From an uncultured Armatimonadota bacterium (lineage in GTDB: Bacteria; Armatimonadota; Fimbriimonadia; Fimbriimonadales; Fimbriimonadaceae), in the NCBI GenBank assembly GCA_903927025.1, contig CAIYLG010000037.1:1-64000 (forward strand): a DNA stretch of 64,000 nucleotides, read 5' to 3'. Positions 7,446 to 17,900 of this stretch are shown piece by piece. Under the pieces are notes generated by a model that saw only the letters and a list, made by a program, of their open reading frames with translations, searched no databases and had not been told where the DNA came from. Positions within the stretch are counted from its first letter, which is position 1, and every line of letters starts with the position of its first letter. Made by a program: the position numbers and the translations under genes.

Positions 7446-8537
7446 TTACGCAATCACTCGCTGTGGCCAGCGGCGCTTGGGTAGTGCGGTGCGCAAGGCG
7501 AGCCAATCAACGAGCAGGAAAGCAGGCATCAGGATGAGCGTCCAGAAAACGGTGCCGATCCACAAATCCGGGTTAGGGAAGAAGAGCTTGCCTGCTTTGG
7601 CATCTCGCCCGTATGCGGCCAGCCGGATGAAGCCGACTCGCTGATCTCTCACTTGCTTAAGGTCCGTCGGTCCAAACTCTGACCACTCCTTTTTGGCGTC
7701 ATCAAAACTCGCCATCGTTTCCAGCACAATCGCCGAGCCGTTTACTAAGAAAAACGCCCCGAATCTTCGCGGCACCACGTACTTGCCGCCAGGGTCCAAT
7801 GTGATGCCGAGGACGGCTGGATAGAGTTTCTCAGCACCGAACTTGGATGCTGCCGCTGCCGGGTTTTGAAGATCTTCTGATAGCTGACTGGACTTACTTG
7901 CCGATGCGTACTCACTGATTCCGTGGGTGAGGTACGCGTCATACATGTTCATTGCTTTGAGGTTGTGCTCCACACGGGGCAGGTCTCGGCTGAGGTGGAA
8001 CCTAGAGATTCCCTCGTACATTCCTGGAACGGAGATCATCCAGTAAGAGATCAGCGGGATAGAAAGCAGGGCCGCGAGAACTGTAAATCCCGCCAACGGC
8101 AAACGGTAAGACCGAAGACCGGCCCGAATGGACGCAGTGATGATCGCCATCCCTATGAGGCCGACCACTCCCGCAAGGTAGTTCTGCCACAGGTTGCCAA
8201 AGTTATCGAAAGGGGCGCTGAGAGTGAGCCAGTGGAAGTTCCAGGCGTAGATCGTGACCCATGCACCGGCGCCTGCCCACCAAACGGGATTGAGTCCCCA
8301 AAGCTTTTGAGGCCAGCCTTTAAGGAAGCCCATCGCAACCTTCTCGGGGCGGCCATAGGCATCAATCGCGCTCGCGGCCGCTTCGGACTCGGTCAAGCCC
8401 TCGGCTACTTTGCGGCTGACAGACTCGTTGAGGTGGGCCTCCGCTTCCATCACGATTTTCTCGATCCGAGAGGCCGGCATCTTTTGGTTGAGCAGGAGCT
8501 TGAGCTCCACGACGTACCAGTCGATCAACTTAGCCAT
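7446..8537 (-). CDS. PadR-associated membrane protein with an N-terminal permease-prefix-like domain
   Basis: A 363-residue protein. Residues 1-75 are a helical domain (helices around LIDWYVVELKLLLNQKM and HLNESVSRKVAEGLTESEAA) of the kind found in DUF1700/permease-prefix proteins encoded beside PadR regulators. Three membrane segments follow between about residues 80 and 175, then an extracytoplasmic stretch of about 150 residues, and a last membrane segment near WTLILMPAFLLVDWLAL. Its ATG overlaps the end of the padR gene by 8 bases, so the two are translationally coupled. These partners usually act as membrane sensors or stress-linked proteins; the function here is not known. Confidence 0.7.
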   Translation of the reverse strand: MAKLIDWYVVELKLLLNQKMPASRIEKIVMEAEAHLNESVSRKVAEGLTESEAAASAIDAYGRPEKVAMGFLKGWPQKLWGLNPVWWAGAGAWVTIYAWNFHWLTLSAPFDNFGNLWQNYLAGVVGLIGMAIITASIRAGLRSYRLPLAGFTVLAALLSIPLISYWMISVPGMYEGISRFHLSRDLPRVEHNLKAMNMYDAYLTHGISEYASASKSSQLSEDLQNPAAAASKFGAEKLYPAVLGITLDPGGKYVVPRRFGAFFLVNGSAIVLETMASFDDAKKEWSEFGPTDLKQVRDQRVGFIRLAAYGRDAKAGKLFFPNPDLWIGTVFWTLILMPAFLLVDWLALRTALPKRRWPQRVIA

Positions 8538-8868
8538 TGTTGCCCTCCATTGCGATGATCCCGGATCCCAGCACCGAGCCGACTCCGGCGACGAACTTTT
8601 GCCACTCGGCCCGACTCTTGGCGAGTTCCGCCTTGCCCTGGGGCGTGATTTGATACACGCGCCTAGGGGCGGCGCCTGTATCGGTCTGCCACTCTGCGGT
8701 GACGAGTCCGGCTTCCTCTAGCTGGTGGAGGTAGGGGTAGATCTGTCCTTCCGAGAGTTTCCCGGCACCGCCGGATTCGCGGATGCGCCGTACAATCTCG
8801 TACCCATGCAGGGGTTCTGCCTGCAGCGTGCCCAGGATCATTGCCTTGATGTCGACTCTAAATGCCAT
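8530..8868 (-). CDS. PadR-family transcriptional regulator
   Basis: A 112-residue winged-helix DNA-binding protein. The fold is shown by HGYEIVRRIRE (recognition region start), SEGQIYPYLHQLEEAGLV (the helix-turn-helix with the family's typical G-x-[IL]-Y-P-x-L-x-x-L-E pattern), and the wing RRVYQITPQGKAEL. The short C-terminal helix for dimerisation follows, as in PadR subfamily 2. The start is supported by AGAGGA about 8 bases upstream of the ATG. A palindromic AT-rich site lies 20-45 bases upstream, so autoregulation is likely. It probably controls itself and the coupled membrane gene. Confidence 0.9.
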   Translation of the reverse strand: MAFRVDIKAMILGTLQAEPLHGYEIVRRIRESGGAGKLSEGQIYPYLHQLEEAGLVTAEWQTDTGAAPRRVYQITPQGKAELAKSRAEWQKFVAGVGSVLGSGIIAMEGNNG

Positions 8869-8889
8869 CTTGAATTCCTCTGAGATGAG

Positions 8890-8912
8890 TATATATCAAA
8901 ATTCTATATATA
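8890..8912 (-). promoter_or_regulatory. Palindromic AT-rich operator, likely PadR binding site
   Basis: Two 7-base arms, TATATAT (8890-8896) and ATATATA (8906-8912), flank a 9-base spacer. The site lies just upstream of the padR start and overlaps where its promoter should be. Symmetry, spacing and position fit a dimeric winged-helix repressor that regulates its own operon. The strand shown is that of the regulated genes. Confidence 0.6.
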
Positions 8913-8913
8913 T

Positions 8914-9376
8914 GGAGGAATAATTATTTGGTTGGAGCATTCCGATCCATCTGGACATGCCGACCAGGGCTTCAACTTCGGACAGAAGCCTGGGAATCTG
9001 CAAGGCTTTGAGAGTGCGCCGAAGCATTACGTCGCTGGCCGGGTGAACCGACTGCTCCATTGGGAGTTAAGGGATTGGAGATGGACACCCCGACCCTAAG
9101 CGTGTCGCGGCCCTGACATGACAACCAGGCAGAAATGATTTTCTCTTGCCAAATATCGGAAGAGCCTATTGCACCAGGAAGCAGGTTTCGATCCTCAGTA
9201 TTGGCGGTGAGAGACATCAGCAAGGTTTAGGTTGTCGTTTCGTATGCCTTCGTCTTTTCGGGCTGGCTATAGCTCTGCCCTGTTTCGTCGCTCGAATGTG
9301 TCGACTACTCACCCGACGGAGACTCGGTCAGGCAGATCATCCACCTGGAACCTCGCAACCGTTAGGATTGGGAAAA
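8914..9376. other. Intergenic region without a recognisable gene
   Basis: About 460 bases between the padR promoter and the terminator of the large propeller-Ig gene. The small frames in it have no family resemblance, ribosome-binding site or protein-like composition. No RNA gene is recognised. Confidence 0.6.
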
Positions 9377-9419
9377 GAAAAGGAGGGCTGGTTGCCAATC
9401 GCAGCCAGCCCTCCTTTTC
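9377..9419 (-). terminator. Rho-independent terminator of the 1736-residue propeller-Ig gene
   Basis: A perfect 15-bp inverted repeat, GAAAAGGAGGGCTGG (9377-9391) and its complement (9405-9419), with a 13-base loop. It lies 12 bases beyond the stop codon at 9431. On the minus strand the stem is followed by TTTTCCC. An A-run on the other side could make it work in both directions. Confidence 0.8.
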
Positions 9420-9430
9420 ATTCTTGAGTC

Positions 9431-12400
9431 CTATGGATTGTGAATGTAGAGTCCTACTGTGAAGGTGCTTCTGCCCTGGTTTGCCACCACCGTCACGGAT
9501 ACGTTGCTTGTGACCACGCTTGTAAAGATGGTGAACTTCGCAGAGGTGGCACCGGCCGGTACCGTTACAGTTGAGGGAACCGAGCAGTCGGGACCCTGGA
9601 TGCCCAGGTTCACCACCGAGCCACCTGCAGGAGCGGGAACCGCTAGAACGACCGTTCCCGTCACAGTGCCGCCGCCGACCACCGAGTAGGCGGACAGGTA
9701 CAGCTCGTTGAGAATGGTCGGGTTCACCGTGATCGTTGCCGAACTCGATTTGCCTCCCTGCGTTGCCGTTATCGTCGAAGTCTCAGCGAGCAGAACATAC
9801 GGCGTGGTGATGGTGAACGAGGTATTCGCTGCACCTGCTGGGACGGTCACTGTGCCCGGCACTCCGAATGTGGTCAGGCTGGTTGTGAGCGTGAAGGTTG
9901 AGCCGCCAGCAGGAGCGGCGCCCGGCAGGGTAATCGTTCCTGTGCTGCTGGTGCCGCCGATAACCTCAGAAGGCGCAATCGACAGCACGAATGCCCCCGG
10001 AGCATTGATCGTCAGGGTTGCGGATGCGGAAGCTCCGCCAAGACTTGCCGTGATGTTCGCGGCAGTTGTCGTGGTCACCGAACCAGTGGAGACCGGGAAG
10101 TTCGCCGAACTGGATCCTGCCGGGACGGTGACGCTGGCAGCAACCGTGGCGGCGCTGCTGCTCGAGGTGAGAGACACCGTAGTGCCGCCAGTGGGAGCAA
10201 CTCCCGTCATTGTGAGGGTTCCTGTTGACGAACCGCCTCCGAATACCGACGTCGGAGACAGGCTAACTCCCAGCATGCCAGGGGCATTGACGGTGAGCGT
10301 AGTCGTCTTGGTGATGCTTCCGTGGGCAGCCGATATTGTTACCGTCACTGAAGTTGAGACTGCTGATGTTGTGACCGTAAAGTTCGCGGCGGTTGCGCCT
10401 GCGGCAATAGTCACGCTGGAAGGCAGAACCGCACTGGCGCTGCTGGAACCTAGGGCAACGACGAATCCGCCTGTTGGGGCTGGGTTTGAGATAGCCACGG
10501 TTCCGGTTGCGGACCGACCGCCAACCAGACTCGTGGGCGATACGGATACTCCGACCAGGCCGGGAGCATCGATGGTGAGGACTGCGCTTCGCGAGATCCC
10601 AGCCTGAGTTGCGGTAATCGTCGCCGTTGTCGATGTGGCGACTGACTGCGTCGCCACGGAGAAGGTCGCAGACGATGCGCCTGAAGGGACTGTGACAGTT
10701 GCCGGCAGCGTCGCATAGGAGCTGCTGGATGAGAGCGAAATGATGATTCCGCCGGTTCCGGCTGGGCCAGAAAGGGTGACGGTTCCGGTTGAGGAGAGTC
10801 CACCGAGGAGCTCAGTCGGCGAGAGCGAGATGCTGGCCAGAGAGGGCGGCGTAATCGTCAGTACCGTTGAGAACGATGCGGTGCCAAGCTTTGCCGTCAG
10901 CGTTGCATTGGTGGACGCGGAAACGGCTACGGTGGCGACTGTGAATGTCGCAGAAGTGGCTCCTGCGGCAACCGTGACAGAGGCTGGCACCGTTGCGGCG
11001 CTGCTGCTGGAGGTGAGGCTCACCACAGATCCGCTGCTTGGGGCGGGACCCGTTAGAGTCACGACTCCCGATGCAGAAGCTCCACCCGCTACAGGATTCG
11101 GTGTCACGCTGATTCCACTAAGGACCGAGGACGTGATGGCAAGAGCAGCCGACTTGCTGCTTCCGTTGTAGCTCGACGTGATTGTTGAGCTGATATTCGA
11201 GGAGACAGCCGAAGTTGAAATGGTGAACGTTGCAGATGTTGCGGCGGCTGGGATCGTGACGGACGCCGGTACCGTTGCAGGCCCAGTGGCGGAGAGCGTC
11301 ACGATGGAGCCGGTGGAAGGCGCTCCACTTGACAGAGTTACGGTTCCGGTAGAAGAGTTGCCACCAACGACGGACGTTGGGGACACCGTAACGGAAGTTA
11401 TGTTTGGAAGACCATTCACAGTGAGCGGCACTGAGATCGTGGTTTTGCCCTGAGTAGCCGTAATCGTAAGCGAGACGGTACTCGGGATGACCGACGTGGC
11501 GATGGTGAAGGTCGCGGACGTTGATCCAGCAGGAACTGTGATCGTAGCGGGCACGGTTGCCGCCGCCACATTGCTTGAGGTGAGGTTCACCGCGGACCCT
11601 CCAGTCGGAGCGGCTGCGCCAAGGGTGACCGTACCCGTGGAGGATGCGCCTCCTGCGACGATGCTTGGTGAAACCGTCAGGCTCGAAAGAAGCGCCGGGT
11701 TGATCGTCAGCGCTGCATTGAGACTTGTTCCAGATTCGGTTGCCGTGATGGTTGCTGTTGAGACAGCAGTGACCGCCGACGTTGTGATGTTGAACGTTGC
11801 CGTGGTGGCGCCAGCAGGAACTGTAACACTTGCTGGAACGGTTGCCGAGGTGTTGTTAGAAGCTAGGTTCACCACCGCACCGCCTGTCGGCGCTGCGGTG
11901 CCAAGGGTGACTGTGCCTGTCGATGGCGAGCCACCGACCACGCTCGTCGGTGACAGGGTCAAGCCAGCCAACGCGATAGGATTGATCGTCAGCGAAGTGT
12001 TGACGCTGACTCCGGAAGCAGTGGCCGTAATCGTCGAAGTTGACACTGTCGAGACGGCAGAAGTCGAAACCGTAAATGTCGTGGAGAAGGTTCCGGGGCT
12101 CACCGTGATGGATGCAGGAACCGAAGCCGGGCCGGTCGCGCTCAGATTGACGACCACGCCATTCACCCCTGCCACACCGCTTAAGGTCACTGTACCAACG
12201 GAGGTGTTGCCTCCGACCACAGTGCTCGGATTGACCGTGACGCCGGTTAGGGTGACGCCTGAAGTTACGGTTAAGGTGGCGCTCTTGGAATAGGGGCCGC
12301 TCGAGGCCGTGATCACCAGCGAGCTTCCCGCTTCTGCCTGGGTCGTGGTGATCGGAAAAGTGGCAGAGGTTGCCCCAGCGGCAACCTGAACACTTGCCGG

Positions 12401-14641
12401 CACGGCATAGCTGTTAAATGGCGAGGAGTAAAGCCCCACAGACACTCCACCGGTTGGAGCTGGGCTCGAGAGAGTTACCGTTCCGACGGATGCATTGCCT
12501 CCGACAACTGAAGTTGGGTTCAAGGTTAGGCTTGCGATGGGGTAGCTGGTGAACGTAGGGACCGTGCCCACGTTCAGGTCTTGTCCCCCATAGGAATACG
12601 CCAGTTGGGTGCCATCAGGAGAAATTGCCAGACTGGTTACTGAGACCCCAAAGTATCCAAGCAGTGTCTTTGATGCGACGCTGAATACTTCGATTCCTTT
12701 GTCAGAGGAGGTGTAAAGTGTTTTGCTGTCTCGCGTGAATACTGGGGATCCGGCAGTCGTCGCACCAGTGGTGACCGGCAGGGTTCCCTCAAGGGTCTTA
12801 GTAGCTGTGCTCCAGAGCTCTGCCGCTCCAAAATAGTTGAAGCCGGTGGCGGGGAACTGCTGACCGACGATGGCGATGTGGAGGCCGTCAGGTGAACAGG
12901 CAACGCCTTGTGGGCTGTTGATACTCGTCGGGAGGCTGGCTACCTTTGATCCGGTGGCAGGATTCCACAGTTCGAGCATTCCGGTCGAACCGCCTTGCTG
13001 ACTTGTAAGCACCAGCGTTTTGCTGTCTGGCGAGAACGCTAGGACCTGGTTAGTTGTTCCAGTGGAAAAGAATGTTGAAATCGGGAGTCCAGTGGCAATA
13101 CTGAATACTTGGACCTGGGTTCCAAAAGGTGAGATGGATAGACCCGTGACCGCCAGCATTTTGCTGTCCGGCGAGAAGCAGAACGTTCCTGGGTTGGGAA
13201 CCGTTGTGCTCCAAGTTCCAGTTTGCTGAAGTGTTATTGGGTCCCAGAACTGAATTTGAGCCGTGTTCACACCAGATAAAGTGGCGAGAGTGGAACCGTC
13301 AGGCGAGTACAGCGTTTGCGAATGAGCCGGAAGTGCTCCGCCCCATGCTCCGGTCGTAGTGTTCCAGAAGTTGATTCCGGTGGATTCAGTCAAAAAGCCA
13401 CTGCCCAATACTGATTGACCATCTGGAGAGAACTTGGGGTTCTGTCCCCCGCCGGCTGCCCAGATGGTATTTATGGTGACAAGGGTTTGGGGGTTTTTCA
13501 GAAGTATTTGACCCGCCCCACCAAAGAGGGGGAACTCCGGAGAAAGCACACTGCCCAGGGCTAGATCTAGTCCATTAGGTGAAAACGCCAACGAAAGGAT
13601 CTCGGCTTGCTCATTAATTGTTGCCGTACGAGCCCAGTTCGCGGTGGACCATGTTTCCAATTGGCCATACGAAGACAGTGTTGGATAGGAACCCTGAGTC
13701 GTGTTGCCCGCCACTTCCAGAGCAGAACCGTTTGCTGTAAATGCCAAGGCGGTGACGGAGCCTACGTGCGTGGCAACGTTTCCATACTTGTTGCGGTAGA
13801 GAATGCTCCACAGTTCCAGGTTAGTGCCCACATTCAGCGTTCCATTTCCGGCCGCGGCGAGGAATTTGCCATCTGGAGAAAACGCGAGCGCGGCTGTATC
13901 GATGTTTGAGGTCGCGAATGAGTTGGCCAAAGCGCCGCTTGCCACAGTCCATAGCTCAAGCGTCCCTCCAGTGGATTTTTCTCCACCCGATGCCAGGAGG
14001 GTGCCGTCGGGTGAGAAGGCTATGGAATCTACCTGCGAAGCCGAAGTGCTCAGCGTCGAAATCTTTGCTCCGCTTGACGCGTTCCAAAGCTCCAGCACGC
14101 CCCCCTTCGAGTTAGTGCCGCCAGCGGCAATCTTTGTCCCATCAGGTGAATAGGAACAGGCATGAACCGAAGTGGCGGTCGTTGGAAGAGAAGCGATCAG
14201 AGTTCCATCTGAAACCTTCCAAAGCTGAAGGCCAATGGCGCTGCCAACTACCAGAGTTTTGCCATCGAGTGAAAAGGAAAGGGACTTTACGTCAATCCAC
14301 GCCGTGTGCAACCCAAGAATAGGGAGGTGGGTGGATGCATTGTAGATCTCCACACCGCCGTTGCCGCCTGCGGCAATGAGGTTGCCGTCAGGAGAGAACG
14401 CTGTTGTTTCGCAACCGCCGATGTCGGCAAATCGCCACCGAACTGGAATGGGTCCCTGTGCCATGGCTCGACTAGGAGCAAAGCCAACGAACGCCAAGAG
14501 GCACAAGAGCAAGCCGAGCCGAGCCCGACTTGAATGATCGACATCTTCGAGGCGAGCCAGTCTCCCCAAAAATTGGGTTGCCTGACGCAGAAGTCCGATG
14601 TGGAACTGGAGAGTATTCATGTGTGTTGGTGGGACACGCAT
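9431..14641 (-). CDS. Giant secreted protein: WD40-like beta-propellers plus 11 Ig-like repeats
   Basis: A 1736-residue extracellular protein. A basic N-region is followed by the hydrophobic core RLGLLLCLLAFVGFA and a likely cleavage after AMA. Residues ~60-690 are propeller blades with many SPDG loops (SPDGTKIAAG, SPDGKFLAAA). From about residue 700 to the end come 11 Ig-like modules of about 93 residues, each opening with a V-x-P-x-x-V-x-G-G-x-x-x-x-G-T-V-T-L motif and containing a V-P-A-x-V-T-V-x-A-G-A-x-x-A-x-F strand. The start at 14641 is supported by GGAGAGGA about 7 bases upstream; an internal ATG at 14620 is the alternative. There is no anchor, sorting motif or catalytic domain. It is transcribed divergently from its paralogue at 14998 and ends at a strong terminator. 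Likely an adhesin or surface-matrix protein; this role is inferred. Confidence 0.85.
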   Translation of the reverse strand: MRVPPTHMNTLQFHIGLLRQATQFLGRLARLEDVDHSSRARLGLLLCLLAFVGFAPSRAMAQGPIPVRWRFADIGGCETTAFSPDGNLIAAGGNGGVEIYNASTHLPILGLHTAWIDVKSLSFSLDGKTLVVGSAIGLQLWKVSDGTLIASLPTTATSVHACSYSPDGTKIAAGGTNSKGGVLELWNASSGAKISTLSTSASQVDSIAFSPDGTLLASGGEKSTGGTLELWTVASGALANSFATSNIDTAALAFSPDGKFLAAAGNGTLNVGTNLELWSILYRNKYGNVATHVGSVTALAFTANGSALEVAGNTTQGSYPTLSSYGQLETWSTANWARTATINEQAEILSLAFSPNGLDLALGSVLSPEFPLFGGAGQILLKNPQTLVTINTIWAAGGGQNPKFSPDGQSVLGSGFLTESTGINFWNTTTGAWGGALPAHSQTLYSPDGSTLATLSGVNTAQIQFWDPITLQQTGTWSTTVPNPGTFCFSPDSKMLAVTGLSISPFGTQVQVFSIATGLPISTFFSTGTTNQVLAFSPDSKTLVLTSQQGGSTGMLELWNPATGSKVASLPTSINSPQGVACSPDGLHIAIVGQQFPATGFNYFGAAELWSTATKTLEGTLPVTTGATTAGSPVFTRDSKTLYTSSDKGIEVFSVASKTLLGYFGVSVTSLAISPDGTQLAYSYGGQDLNVGTVPTFTSYPIASLTLNPTSVVGGNASVGTVTLSSPAPTGGVSVGLYSSPFNSYAVPASVQVAAGATSATFPITTTQAEAGSSLVITASSGPYSKSATLTVTSGVTLTGVTVNPSTVVGGNTSVGTVTLSGVAGVNGVVVNLSATGPASVPASITVSPGTFSTTFTVSTSAVSTVSTSTITATASGVSVNTSLTINPIALAGLTLSPTSVVGGSPSTGTVTLGTAAPTGGAVVNLASNNTSATVPASVTVPAGATTATFNITTSAVTAVSTATITATESGTSLNAALTINPALLSSLTVSPSIVAGGASSTGTVTLGAAAPTGGSAVNLTSSNVAAATVPATITVPAGSTSATFTIATSVIPSTVSLTITATQGKTTISVPLTVNGLPNITSVTVSPTSVVGGNSSTGTVTLSSGAPSTGSIVTLSATGPATVPASVTIPAAATSATFTISTSAVSSNISSTITSSYNGSSKSAALAITSSVLSGISVTPNPVAGGASASGVVTLTGPAPSSGSVVSLTSSSSAATVPASVTVAAGATSATFTVATVAVSASTNATLTAKLGTASFSTVLTITPPSLASISLSPTELLGGLSSTGTVTLSGPAGTGGIIISLSSSSSYATLPATVTVPSGASSATFSVATQSVATSTTATITATQAGISRSAVLTIDAPGLVGVSVSPTSLVGGRSATGTVAISNPAPTGGFVVALGSSSASAVLPSSVTIAAGATAANFTVTTSAVSTSVTVTISAAHGSITKTTTLTVNAPGMLGVSLSPTSVFGGGSSTGTLTMTGVAPTGGTTVSLTSSSSAATVAASVTVPAGSSSANFPVSTGSVTTTTAANITASLGGASASATLTINAPGAFVLSIAPSEVIGGTSSTGTITLPGAAPAGGSTFTLTTSLTTFGVPGTVTVPAGAANTSFTITTPYVLLAETSTITATQGGKSSSATITVNPTILNELYLSAYSVVGGGTVTGTVVLAVPAPAGGSVVNLGIQGPDCSVPSTVTVPAGATSAKFTIFTSVVTSNVSVTVVANQGRSTFTVGLYIHNP
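9434..12550 (-). repeat. Eleven tandem ~280-bp repeats encoding Ig-like domains
   Basis: The 3' part of the gene is made of 11 consecutive units of about 280 bases, recognisable in protein by the [VLF]-x-G-G-x-x-x-x-G-T-[VIL] motif near the start of each. The units have diverged in sequence, so this is an old array rather than a recent expansion. Its biased codon usage creates long but spurious open frames on the plus strand. Confidence 0.8.
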
Positions 14642-14982
14642 TTCTGATCCTCTCCAAAATCAGAAAAACGCAAAGATTGCGATTATTAAATTTGACGTTT
14701 TTGGGCGTCCACAAAACGTGCGACATTTCGCAGACCATCCGCTGACGAATCATTTAAGCGCTTAAGTGAAAGCTGGCGAAACTGAACCTATTTCATCGGT
14801 TAATTTTGCTGCAGATGGAGCAAAAAGTTATCACTCCTCTTTTTGTCGAGTCGGGAGTTATCGCTTCGCTGCCGCTGCCAAACCGTACGGCGAAATTTCA
14901 TGTCAGCTCGGCGGAAAAGCGATGAAGATGCTCTTTCCAGAATAGAAACTTCCAAGGTTCTGGTTAGTAGAGGATTTACCGG
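14642..14982. promoter_or_regulatory. Divergent promoter region between two propeller-Ig genes, with a 12-bp palindrome
   Basis: About 340 non-coding bases lie between oppositely transcribed paralogues. A perfect palindrome, TTAAGCGCTTAA, sits at 14754-14765, about 110 bases upstream of the minus-strand gene and 230 upstream of the plus-strand gene. It is a candidate operator shared by both, but no regulator can be named. No small gene is seen. Confidence 0.4.
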
Positions 14983-14988
14983 TAAAGT
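14983..14988 (+). promoter_or_regulatory. Putative -10 box (TAAAGT) before the TTG start at 14998
   Basis: TAAAGT ends 9 bases before the TTG, the same spacing as the TANNNT boxes at other starts in the window. No Shine-Dalgarno lies between. This is the main support for the upstream TTG rather than the ATG at 15055. Confidence 0.35.
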
Positions 14989-14997
14989 ACCAGTGTT

Positions 14998-17900
14998 TTG
15001 AAGCCATCGATCATTCGCGGCAGCTTTGCACCCCTCCCGAAGTCATTCATTCGAATGAGGTTGGGCTTGTGCCTCCTTGTCGCAACTGTTGGACTCCCCC
15101 AGCTGTTACAAGCACAGGCGCCGGTTCCATTCAAATGGAAATTTAATTCGATCGGAGCGGGAGAGGCGATTGCCTATTCGCCGGACGGATCGCTCATCGC
15201 GGTAGGTGGGCCCGGTGGTGCTGAGATCTACAATGCTGCCACAGCACGCCCGGTTTTGGGTCTGCCTTCCGGATGGATGGAAGTGAAGGGGCTTGGGTTT
15301 TCGCACGATGGGAAAACTCTCGCCGTTGCCAGCACCGTTGGACTTCAGCTTTGGCGTGTGACGGACGGCGTGCTCTTGGCGACCCTGCCAACCGTCGCCA
15401 CCACAGCAAACGCTTGTGTCTACTCGCCGGACGGGACGAAACTTGCGGTTGCTGGAATCGGCCCATCTGGAGGTGTGCTGGAACTATGGGACGCATCCAG
15501 TCGGACGAAGATTTCCACGCTTGCGACATCTGCCGGGCACGTCGAATCTCTCGCTTTCACTCCAGACGGCTTGTCCTTAGTTAGCGGAGGCGCGAAGGGA
15601 AGTGCAGGCACTCTTGAGGTGTGGACTGTTTCCACCGGCGCGTTGGTGACCTCACTTAACACATCTGCGGTGCAGGCATCCGCCCTTTCAATTTCACCGG
15701 ACGGAAAGACGTTGGCGGTGGGTGGAAATGGAACGCTGAATGCAGGATCGAAACTGGAACTCTGGAATCTTCCAACTCGCTCCCGAACCACTACCCTGCC
15801 GACAGGTGTCGGTTCCGTTACAGCTCTGGCGTTCACGCCAGATGGCGGTTCGCTCGAGGTTGGGGGAAACAATGTCAAGGGGAGCAGCTATGGGGCCAGT
15901 TCCTCCGGCCAATTGGAACTGTGGGCGATATCAAGTCAGATACGTATGGCACTGACGAACCAGTCGAACGAAGTTCTCGCCTTCGCATTTGCACCCAATG
16001 GGTTGCGGCTTGCAGTGGGCGGCACCAATTCGATGCAGTTCCCGACCCTTGGATACTGGGCGGGTGCGCTTCAAACGTTTTATCCAACAAATCTTGTCGC
16101 AGATGCTCAAATAGGAATTGGCGGAGCCGCAACGGTGTCAGGGTTTTCACCTCCTGCGTTCTCCTCCGATGGCAAATCCATCCTCGGTGGTGCGTTTTCC
16201 AGCCCGACTACAGGAACCAACCTTTGGGATGCGGCCTCGGGCCAATGGAAGGGCGGAGTTAACGGGGGCATGTTTGAAGCGTTCTCGCCTGATGGAAAGT
16301 CAATTGCCGTTGGCTACGACTGGAATACAGCGCAGATCCAGTTTTGGGATTCTACAGCGTTGACCCTGAATACAACGCTGAGCACAGCAGTGGCAAATCC
16401 AGAAGCTATGGCATTTTCGCCAGATGGAACGAAGCTTGCAGTGGGTGGGCTGAATTTATCTCCTTATGCCAACGTTGTACAGGTTTTGAATCTATCCACC
16501 GGGCTCCCGATCTCCTCGCTGGTATCTGCCGCCAATGGTGGGTCGATGTGCCTTGCTTTTGCTCCCGATAACACCACGCTTGCTATTTCTGGTCAAGTGG
16601 GTGGGTGGACGGGCATCGTTGAGTTGTGGAACGCCTCCACGGGCACGAAGCTCGGATCACTTGGGACAAACGAGAACAATCCGTTAGGACTGGCGTTTTC
16701 ACCCGATGGAGTGAATCTTGCCATTGCCGGTCAGCGGTACCCATTTGGGCTTGGAAACCCATACGGAGACCTTGAGCTTTGGACGGTGGCTACCCGAGCC
16801 TATGGCGGGACTCTCCAAATTCGAGCCGGCACTGGAACGATGGCATCGCCGGTGTTCACGTCAGACGGCAAATCGCTTTACGTAGCGTCCGACCTCGGAA
16901 TCCAGGTGTTTAGTGTGGCGACAAAGAAGCTGCTCGGCTACTTTGGCAACCCGGCTGAGTATCTCGCGATTTCTCCCGATGGCAGCCAGCTTGCTTTTTC
17001 GTCAACGAGCAATGACCTGACTGTTGGACCGATTCCCGCGATTCAGGCGTATCCGGTCGCAAGCCTCTCCGTCAATCCTTCAGTGTTCGCAGCGGGCAAT
17101 TCTGCGGTTGGCACGGTAGGACTCAATTCTGTTGCGCCGTCCGGGGGCGTCACTATTGGCCTGTATTCCACGTTTATGGGAACTGTTCCGGCCTCAGTAT
17201 GGGTCGCACCAGGCGCGAAAACCACGACTTTTCCGATCACTACCTACGCCCAGCAGGCTCAGACAACAATGGTGATCACGGCATCGAGTGGCCCGTATTA
17301 TCAGACGGCTTCGGTGAACCTCACGCCGTACCCGCCTGTGCTGTCTACTCTTATGGCGACTCCATCTTCTGTGCTTGGAGGTAATACCACGCAAGGGTCC
17401 CTCACAGTAGCATCAGCCATTTTGGGCGCGATTGTCCCGGTCTATCTGTCCAGCAACAATCCCGCCGTCACAGTTGAGAACTCCGTTCCGCTATTCAAGG
17501 GGAACACCACTTCGAATTTTTCGATCTGGAGCAATCCAGTGAGTGCGCCAACCATCGCGACGGTAACAGCAATTTTGGGAACCAGCACTCTGACGACGTC
17601 GGTGACGGTGCTTCCGGCTACGATCTCCAAGCTTTCCTTGGCAGCGTCTTCCTTACAGGGTGGCAAAGGGACTACGGGAACAGTCGCCTTAAACGGTGCG
17701 GCTGGCAAGCAGGGCATCGTTGTCGCGCTGACGAGTACAAGCACTTCGGTGACAATGCCTGCGAGTGTGACAGTGCCCTACAAGGCAACCCAATCGAACT
17801 TTAATGTTTCGACAACCGCAGTGGATGCTTCAGTCTCGGCGACCCTCACCGCTACAACAGGCACGGTTTCCCAAACGGCTACGCTTGCGATTGCAGCTCC

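Noticed and set aside
7923-8558. A 211-residue plus-strand frame opposite the PadR-associated membrane gene
   Set aside because: It lies wholly antisense to a coupled gene with clear membrane segments; no domain or ribosome-binding site is seen.
9708-12293. Long plus-strand open frames (299, 143, 91 and 268 residues) opposite the Ig repeats
   Set aside because: They mirror the repeat codon bias of the minus-strand gene, show repetitive low-complexity Val/Ala/Glu/Pro sequence and have no family features.
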